Below are positions 59,153 through 64,000 of a stretch of 64,000 bases of DNA, one piece after another. Position 1 is the first letter of the stretch; each line of letters starts with the position of its first letter. The DNA comes from Streptomyces sp. NBC_00344 (GTDB taxonomy: Bacteria; Actinomycetota; Actinomycetes; Streptomycetales; Streptomycetaceae): the NCBI RefSeq assembly GCF_036088315.1, contig NZ_CP107996.1, positions 1,116,001 to 1,180,000 of the forward strand, given 5' to 3'. A program made the translations under genes and the position numbers. The notes below the pieces were generated by a model. It did no database searches and was not told the DNA's origin. It saw nothing but the letters and a program-made list of their open reading frames with translations.

Positions 59153-60157
59153 GTGACTCATCTCCGCCACTGGATCGAGGTCCCCGTGCTCGGCGTCATA
59201 GGTCTGGACGATCCACAGGAGACGGCGTACCGCGCGCTGGTCGCACTGGGCGCGGCGGAGGTCGCCGATCTCGCGCACCGGCTCGCGCTCTCCGAGTCCG
59301 ATACCGAGCGCGCCCTGCGGCGGCTGGAGCGGCACGGTCTGGCCTCCCGGTCGTCCGCCCGCACCGGCCGGTGGGTCGCCGCCCCTCCCGGGGCCGCGCT
59401 GGGCGCGCTGCTCAGCCGGCACCGCAGGGAGCTGGCGCAGGCCGAGGCGGCGGCGGAGCTGCTGGCCGGCGAGTTCCGCACGGAGGCGCCGGAGCCCGGC
59501 GTGCTCGACCTGGTCGAGGTGGTCACCGGGGCGAACGCGGTCGCCCAGCGTCTTCTGCAGTTGCGGTTGGGGGCGGTGGACGAGGTCTGTGCGCTGGTCA
59601 CCGGTGGTGATCCGGCCCCTGGCGGCTCCGGGGGCGGGGAGACGGCGCCGGGGGTCTCCCACCGCACGGTGCTGGAGCGGGTGGTGCTCGAAGCGCCCGG
59701 CGGGCTGGCCGAGCTGACGGAAGCGCTGGGCCACGATGAGCAGGTCAGGATCGCCGACCGGGTACCGGCGGCGCTGGTCCTCGCCGACCGGTCCCTGGCG
59801 ATGGTCCCCCTGGCCGTGGGTCAGGAACCGGCTGCGCTCGTGGTCCATGAGAGCAGCCTGCTGGAGTCGCTGCAGTGGCTGTTCGAAGCGGTGTGGCGGG
59901 ATGCGCTGCCACTACGGCTCGGCGACCGCGGTGAACCGGCCGTGGACACAGGCCCGGGGCCCGACGCCATCGATCTGGAGATCCTCTCGCTGCTGCTCGC
60001 CGGAATGACGGATGTCAGCGTTGCCAAACAGCTGGAGCTGGGACTGCGGACCGTGCAGCGGCGGGTGAAGGGGCTGATGGAACTCACCGGGGTCACCACC
60101 CGGCTCCAGCTGGGCTGGCACGCGTACGAGAGGGGCTGGGTGTCGCGGGTCGGCTGA
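59153..60157 (+). CDS. TrmB/LuxR-type transcriptional regulator
   Basis: 334 residues. The N-terminal TrmB-like winged HTH has LDDPQETAYRALVALGAAEV, then LAHRLALSESDTERALRRLE. The middle domain resembles the PLD-like ligand region of these regulators. The C-terminal LuxR-like HTH reads LSLLLAGMTDVSVAKQLELG, then LRTVQRRVKGLMELTGV. Such chimaeric regulators are common in Streptomyces, with few assigned targets. The GTG at 59153 follows CGGGAA with good spacing; the GTG at 59111 is an alternative. The neighbouring PP2C gene is divergent, with 230 bp between. Confidence 0.85.
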   Translation: MTHLRHWIEVPVLGVIGLDDPQETAYRALVALGAAEVADLAHRLALSESDTERALRRLERHGLASRSSARTGRWVAAPPGAALGALLSRHRRELAQAEAAAELLAGEFRTEAPEPGVLDLVEVVTGANAVAQRLLQLRLGAVDEVCALVTGGDPAPGGSGGGETAPGVSHRTVLERVVLEAPGGLAELTEALGHDEQVRIADRVPAALVLADRSLAMVPLAVGQEPAALVVHESSLLESLQWLFEAVWRDALPLRLGDRGEPAVDTGPGPDAIDLEILSLLLAGMTDVSVAKQLELGLRTVQRRVKGLMELTGVTTRLQLGWHAYERGWVSRVG

Positions 60158-60263
60158 GCACGAGCGGGTGCCCTCCTGGATGCTCCGCCGCAGGTCGGAT
60201 GCCGTGCTGCCGCAGGTCGGATGCCGCGCTGCGGGAGCGGCACACTTCCGTCAGGCTGGGCAG

Positions 60264-60743
60264 ATGAGTGTGTGGCAGCTGCTCGCGGTGGGCCTGCTGA
60301 TGCTGCTCGGCGTGATCGGTGTGCTGATCCCGGGCGTTCCGGGGCAGGCGATCGTCTGGGCGGCTGCGGCCTGGTGGGCGCTGAGCGACACCACCGGGCT
60401 TGCCTGGGCCGTGCTGGCCGGCGCGACCGGTGTCCTGCTGCTCAGTCAGGCGCTGCGGCCGCTGCTGCCTCGCCGCCCCCGGGAGGCCGGGGTGCCGCGC
60501 AGGACCGTCTACGTCGGTGGCGCCGGTGGGATCGTGGGGTTCTTCGTGCTGCCCGTGATGGGCGCGATCGCCGGATTCATCGGCGGGATCTACCTGGCGG
60601 AGCGGGTCAGGCTCGGCAGCCACGGCGCCGGCCGGGCCTCCACCCGTACGGTCATGCGGGCCGTCGGTACGCCTCTGCTGGTCGAGCTCTTCGCCTGCCT
60701 GCTGGTCTTCGGCGGCTGGCTGGGCGCCCTGATCGCCGGTTAG
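60264..60743 (+). CDS. DUF456 membrane protein
   Basis: 159 residues with four hydrophobic helices and the DUF456 signature of Gly-rich helices: LGVIGVLIPGVPGQAIVWAA near the N-terminus and GFFVLPVMGAIAGFIGGIYL in the second half. It is an integral membrane protein of unknown function. The ATG at 60264 lies 106 bp after the regulator stop. Co-transcription with the regulator or with the PPOX gene downstream (58-bp gap) is possible. Confidence 0.85.
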   Translation: MSVWQLLAVGLLMLLGVIGVLIPGVPGQAIVWAAAAWWALSDTTGLAWAVLAGATGVLLLSQALRPLLPRRPREAGVPRRTVYVGGAGGIVGFFVLPVMGAIAGFIGGIYLAERVRLGSHGAGRASTRTVMRAVGTPLLVELFACLLVFGGWLGALIAG

Positions 60744-60801
60744 CGGATCCCGGGCTTCCCTGCCGGCCCAGGACGGCACCTGCACGGGCGATGCTTGGTA
60801 C

Positions 60802-61176
60802 ATGAGCGAATTCACCGAGGTCGAACGCACCTATCTCGCCGGGCAGCATCTGGGACGGCTGGCCACGGTCGATCCACAGGGCCAGCCGCAGGCCAATCCG
60901 GTCGGTTTCTTCCCGCAGGACGACGGCACGATCCTGATCGGCGGCTACGCCCTGGGAACGACCAAGAAGTGGCGCAATCTGCAGGCGAACCCCCGGGTCG
61001 CGCTGGTGGTCGACGATGTGGTGAGCGTGCAGCCCTGGAAGGTGCGAGGAGTGGACATCAGGGGTGAGGCCGAGCTGCTGACCGGACCGCACGATCTGGG
61101 ACCGCACTTCAGCGAGGAGCTGATCCGTATCCACCCCAAGAAGATCCACAGCTGGGGTCTTGACCAGGATCGCTAG
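60802..61176 (+). CDS. PPOX-class F420-dependent oxidoreductase family protein
   Basis: 124-residue split-barrel flavin/deazaflavin-binding protein of the pyridoxamine-5'-phosphate oxidase superfamily. It shows the pattern YLAGQHLGRLATVDPQGQPQ, then ANPVGFFPQDDGTILIG and TKKWRNLQANPRVALVVDD. Actinobacterial members usually bind F420 rather than FMN. The ending KIHSWGLDQDR is typical. It converges with the ada-alkA gene, whose stop lies 16 bp away. The substrate is unknown. Confidence 0.88.
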   Translation: MSEFTEVERTYLAGQHLGRLATVDPQGQPQANPVGFFPQDDGTILIGGYALGTTKKWRNLQANPRVALVVDDVVSVQPWKVRGVDIRGEAELLTGPHDLGPHFSEELIRIHPKKIHSWGLDQDR

Positions 61177-61192
61177 CCGCCTCCCGCGGGCC

Positions 61193-62521
61193 TCAGGGGG
61201 CGGTCTGACGCTCCAGCCAGAGGTACCGCTGAGCGTATGAGCGCCAAGGCCGCCAACCCTCCGTTTCGGGCTCGCCCGGGAAGACCACATCGGGGTCACC
61301 CAGGGCGCGCATCCGGATCAGTGAGGCCGCGAACGGTGTCATGCCGGGCAGCGCGAGCAGCGCCTGCTCGGACTCGTCGCGGTCGGCGCCCGGGTCGAGC
61401 CGCACTCCGGCCACCGCGCGCAGTGCGGGCTCGTCCGCCGGCAGTTCCGCGGCCGCGGGGAAAAGATGGGTGAGCCCGCCGGACGGCTGGTCGAGCGGTG
61501 TTGCGTACCGTTCGACCAGCCACTCGGACTTCGCCCGCCCGGCCAGTGCCCGGACTGCGAACTCCACGGGCTCGGCAGCCCCCGGCGAGCGCAGCCCCGG
61601 CCGCCGGGAGACCAGGGGAGCCAGGCGCGGGTCCGCGGAGAGCCGCTCGTTGATGGCGTACGGATCGGCGTCGAGGTCGAAGAGCCGGCGCAGCCGCTGC
61701 ACGGTGGTGGTGAGATCCCGCAGATCGGTCAGCTGGATCCGGGCATCCAGCCAGTGGCCCGCGGACCGCTCGGCAACAGCGACGACACCGCAGCCGTACG
61801 GCAGCCGCAGGGTGCGCCGGTACGTCCGGGCACCAGGGGTGCCGACCATCTCCTCGATGCGCGCGATGGCCTCCCTGCCGAGCAGATCGAAGACCTCGCG
61901 CGCGGCGTACGCCCCACGGTGCGCGAGGCGCAGCGGGATGCCTGCCGCGGTGCCGGCGGCGGGGACGTCCGCTTCGCCGCGCAGTTCGCTCGGGGTGCGG
62001 GCGTAGATCTGCCGGATGGTGTCGTTGAACTGCCGCACGCTGGAGAATCCGGCGGCGAAGGCGATCCGGGTGACCGGCAGATCGGTGGTCTGCAGCAGTA
62101 TCCGGGCGGTGTGCGAACGCTGCGCACGGGCGAGGGCCACCGGACCGGCCCCGACTTCGGCGGTGAGCTGGCGCTGGACCTGCCGGGTGCTGTACCCCAG
62201 CCGCACGGCGAGCCCCGGGACACCCTCGCGGTCCACCACACCATCGCCGATCATCCGTATGGCGCGGCCCACCACATCGGCGCGTACGTTCCAGGCGGCC
62301 GACCCGGGTACGGCGTCCGGCCGGCAGCGGCGGCAGGCCCGGAACCCGTTGCCCTGGGCCGCCGCCGCCGTCGGATAGAAACTGACGTTCCTGCGTTTGG
62401 GGGTCACTGCCGGGCAGCTCGGCCGGCAGTAGATCCCCGTGGTGCTCACGGCGAAGAAGAACTCTCCGTCGAAGCGGGCGTCGCGGCTGCTCACCGCTTC
62501 GTACCTGGTCTCTTCATCCAT
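61193..62521 (-). CDS. Ada-AlkA fusion: methylation sensor and 3-methyladenine DNA glycosylase
   Basis: 442 residues. The N-terminal Ada domain has the four-cysteine zinc site C32, C36, C63, C66 (GIYCRPSCPAV, ACRRCRPDA); C32 is the expected methylphosphotriester acceptor. An AraC-type HTH follows (85-180: GYSTRQVQRQLTAEVGAGPV and RIAFAAGFSSVRQFNDTIRQ). Then come an AlkA N-terminal domain and the HhH-GPD glycosylase (LALPGMTPFAASLIRMRALG). D411 in DPDVVFPGE is the likely catalytic Asp. This single protein would sense alkylation, activate transcription and excise 3-methyladenine. The ATG at 62521 is the start; GTG three bases upstream is possible. Confidence 0.92.
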   Translation of the reverse strand: MDEETRYEAVSSRDARFDGEFFFAVSTTGIYCRPSCPAVTPKRRNVSFYPTAAAAQGNGFRACRRCRPDAVPGSAAWNVRADVVGRAIRMIGDGVVDREGVPGLAVRLGYSTRQVQRQLTAEVGAGPVALARAQRSHTARILLQTTDLPVTRIAFAAGFSSVRQFNDTIRQIYARTPSELRGEADVPAAGTAAGIPLRLAHRGAYAAREVFDLLGREAIARIEEMVGTPGARTYRRTLRLPYGCGVVAVAERSAGHWLDARIQLTDLRDLTTTVQRLRRLFDLDADPYAINERLSADPRLAPLVSRRPGLRSPGAAEPVEFAVRALAGRAKSEWLVERYATPLDQPSGGLTHLFPAAAELPADEPALRAVAGVRLDPGADRDESEQALLALPGMTPFAASLIRMRALGDPDVVFPGEPETEGWRPWRSYAQRYLWLERQTAP

Positions 62522-62579
62522 CACGAGGCCCAGTGTGCGCTCCGTCGCGCATCCGGGCTCGCGGGATTCGGACACGACA

Positions 62580-63707
62580 CTACGGTTTGCGGACCCTGCC
62601 GCGCTTGGCCTCCAGGTTGGCCCTGCCCTCCGCACCCTTCATCTTCCAGTCACGCCGGATCTCGGCGCGCAGCCTGGCATCGGTCTTGGCGACGATGCGC
62701 TGGTTCTCGCGCAGCAGTTTGCGGTAGCTCTCGAGGCGGCGCACCGCGAGTGAGCCGTCCTCGCAAGCGGCGAGCACCGCGCATCCCGGCTCCGCCTCGT
62801 GGGCGCAGTCGTGGAAACGGCACTCCTGGGCCAGGGCGTCGATCTCCGTGAAGACCTGGCTGACCCCGCTCGACGCGTCCCAGAGACCGACACCGCGCAG
62901 CCCGGGGGTGTCGATGAGGACTCCACCGCCGGGCAGCACGAGCAGATTGCGGGTGGTGGTGGTGTGCCGGCCCTTGCCGTCGATGTCACGCGTGGCCTGC
63001 ACCTCCATGACGTCCTCGCCGATGAGCGCGTTGGCGAGTGTCGACTTGCCCGCCCCGGAGACTCCGAGCAGCACGCTGGTGCCCTCGGCGACCACAGCCC
63101 CGAGCACGTCGACACCCGCGCCGGATGCCGAACTGACGGGCAGAACCTGGACACCGGGGGCCGCGTGCTCCACGTCCGCGACGATGTACGAGAGCCCGAC
63201 GGGGTCCGGGACCAGATCGGCCTTGGTCAGAACGACCAGCGGCACGGCTCCTGATTCCCACGCGAGGGCGAGGAACCGTTCGATCCGGGCCAGATCGAGC
63301 TCGACGGACAGCGGCACGGCGATGATCGCGTGGTCGACGTTGGCCGCGAGGATCTGGCCCTCGGAGCGCTGCGAGGACGTCGACCGTACGAAGGCCGTCC
63401 GCCGGGGAAGCAGCGTCCTGACGAACTGCGGATCACCGACAGGGTCGACGGCCGCCCAGTCCCCGGTGCACACCACCTTCGTCGGGTCGCGCGGCACCAC
63501 GTACTCGGTGTCGGCCCGTACCGTGCCCGCCGGGGTGACGACATCGCAGAGGCCCCGGTCGACCCGTACGACGCGGCCGGGCAGCAGGCCCCGTGCGGCG
63601 TACGGCGCGAACTCGGCCTCCCAGCCTTCGTCCCAGCCGTAGGGGGCGAGGGGGCTGCGGGCACTGTCGGTCGCCGGAGATGAGGGAGAGAGAAAAGAGA
63701 AAGACAA
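62580..63707 (-). CDS. rsgA: Ribosome small-subunit-dependent GTPase A
   Basis: 375 residues of the circularly permuted GTPase RsgA/YjeQ, which helps mature the 30S subunit. An OB-fold (PGRVVRVDRGLCDVVTPAGT) precedes the permuted motifs: G4 VVLTKADLV, then G1 GVSGAGKST, G3 DTPGLRG, and a C-terminal zinc knuckle CRFHDCAHEAEPGC. The tail is basic (KRGRVRKP). The TTG at 63707 is chosen because GAAGGG lies six bases upstream. The open frame extends to 63986, but that region contains a separate small ORF with its own ribosome site in another frame. Confidence 0.9.
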   Translation of the reverse strand: MSFSFLSPSSPATDSARSPLAPYGWDEGWEAEFAPYAARGLLPGRVVRVDRGLCDVVTPAGTVRADTEYVVPRDPTKVVCTGDWAAVDPVGDPQFVRTLLPRRTAFVRSTSSQRSEGQILAANVDHAIIAVPLSVELDLARIERFLALAWESGAVPLVVLTKADLVPDPVGLSYIVADVEHAAPGVQVLPVSSASGAGVDVLGAVVAEGTSVLLGVSGAGKSTLANALIGEDVMEVQATRDIDGKGRHTTTTRNLLVLPGGGVLIDTPGLRGVGLWDASSGVSQVFTEIDALAQECRFHDCAHEAEPGCAVLAACEDGSLAVRRLESYRKLLRENQRIVAKTDARLRAEIRRDWKMKGAEGRANLEAKRGRVRKP

Positions 63708-63766
63708 GGGTGACCCTTCACAGGGTGGCCCCGGCAACGCGCTCTTCGCGCGGAGTTGAGTGAATG

Positions 63767-63838
63767 TCAGCCGCGGGCCACAGGGGTGGAAACGATGAAC
63801 TCCTGAATGCGGGCAGCGCCCGTCACCGTGACAGTCAT
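63767..63838 (-). CDS. Small ORF with consensus ribosome site upstream of rsgA
   Basis: A 23-codon ORF starts at ATG 63838 (in-frame TTG at 63841), preceded by AGGAGGTGAGG, a near-perfect Shine-Dalgarno sequence at correct spacing. The peptide reads MTVTVTGAARIQEF and then IVSTPVARG. It stops 59 bp before the rsgA start. It is rich in Val and Thr, without cysteine or a membrane helix. A candidate promoter TGGACC-17 bp-TATGGT lies upstream on the minus strand at about 63950-63920. It could be a regulatory leader or a functional microprotein; nothing in the sequence decides which. Confidence 0.5.
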   Translation of the reverse strand: MTVTVTGAARIQEFIVSTPVARG

Positions 63839-64000
63839 CAATGTCCTCACCTCCTGTTTCCTGGTGGACCCACGCGATCCGGCGGGATCGGCACAGGGCC
63901 GTGTCCCGGAACGAGGGAACCATAACCCCGTCCAAGGAGCGGGTCCATTCATTTATCCGGCGGCACGGTCCTGCTCTCCCGCCCACGGCCCGCCTTACGC

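Overview
The window is chromosomal DNA from an actinomycete, almost certainly Streptomyces. It is very GC-rich with strong third-position GC bias, and many genes start with GTG or TTG. Several gene families are typical of the genus: an XRE-DUF5753 regulator with DUF397 partner, DUF574 methyltransferase, RsbW-like ATPases, class F sortase, DUF2637 and PPOX/F420 proteins. No rRNA, tRNA, CRISPR array, prophage or complete insertion sequence was seen. The first gene is cut by the window edge.

Layout. (1) 1-5400: a LysE exporter (5' cut), an AlkZ-like DNA glycosylase, CorA, an S41 peptidase divergent from an ArsR-type regulator across a shared inverted repeat, and a PCD/VOC fusion. (2) 5421-5950: a scar in which an IS5-type transposase remnant abuts a truncated erythromycin-esterase-like gene. 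(3) 5990-10840: a DeoR regulator and a carbohydrate ABC importer (binding protein and two permeases, no ATPase). (4) 11034-14115: a WhiJ-like signalling locus. (5) 14126-16877: class F sortase, a secreted repeat protein and a D,D-carboxypeptidase. (6) 16953-20698: an alkylresorcinol/quinone locus of srsABC type (type III PKS, methyltransferase, flavoprotein) with a divergent UbiA prenyltransferase. (7) 20938-25295: a 1431-residue modular GH87 alpha-1,3-glucanase.

(8) 25343-33202, all on the minus strand: an organosulfur locus. A leaderless Cys-containing leader peptide precedes a ROK regulator. Then come flavin reductase, an SsuA/C/B-type importer, a two-component FMN monooxygenase and an aldo/keto reductase. 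A 157-bp inverted-repeat element lies between the ROK gene and the operon and supplies the ROK stop codon. (9) 33245-35883: a FUSC membrane protein with a MarR regulator. (10) 36110-39007: a Gtr-like lipid-linked sugar cassette (GT2, GtrA, polytopic membrane protein). (11) 39272-47978: purine catabolism (XdhC chaperone, NCS2 permease, three-subunit xanthine dehydrogenase) with divergent PucR.

(12) 48016-52419: a TPR protein, a GntR regulator, an iron-box-controlled FhuF-type reductase, a DUF2637 protein and an anti-sigma-like ATPase. (13) 52580-64000: GH38 alpha-mannosidase, PoxB, a degenerate PP2C, a LuxR-tailed regulator, DUF456, a PPOX protein, an Ada-AlkA fusion, and RsgA preceded by a 23-codon ORF with a consensus Shine-Dalgarno sequence.

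The most interesting non-obvious signals are the leaderless leader peptide at 33165-33085, the inverted-repeat element that rewrote the ROK 3' end, the small ORF before rsgA, and several regulator genes whose own promoters carry clear palindromes or direct repeats. All calls rest on reading the sequence and on recalled family knowledge; no database search was run.
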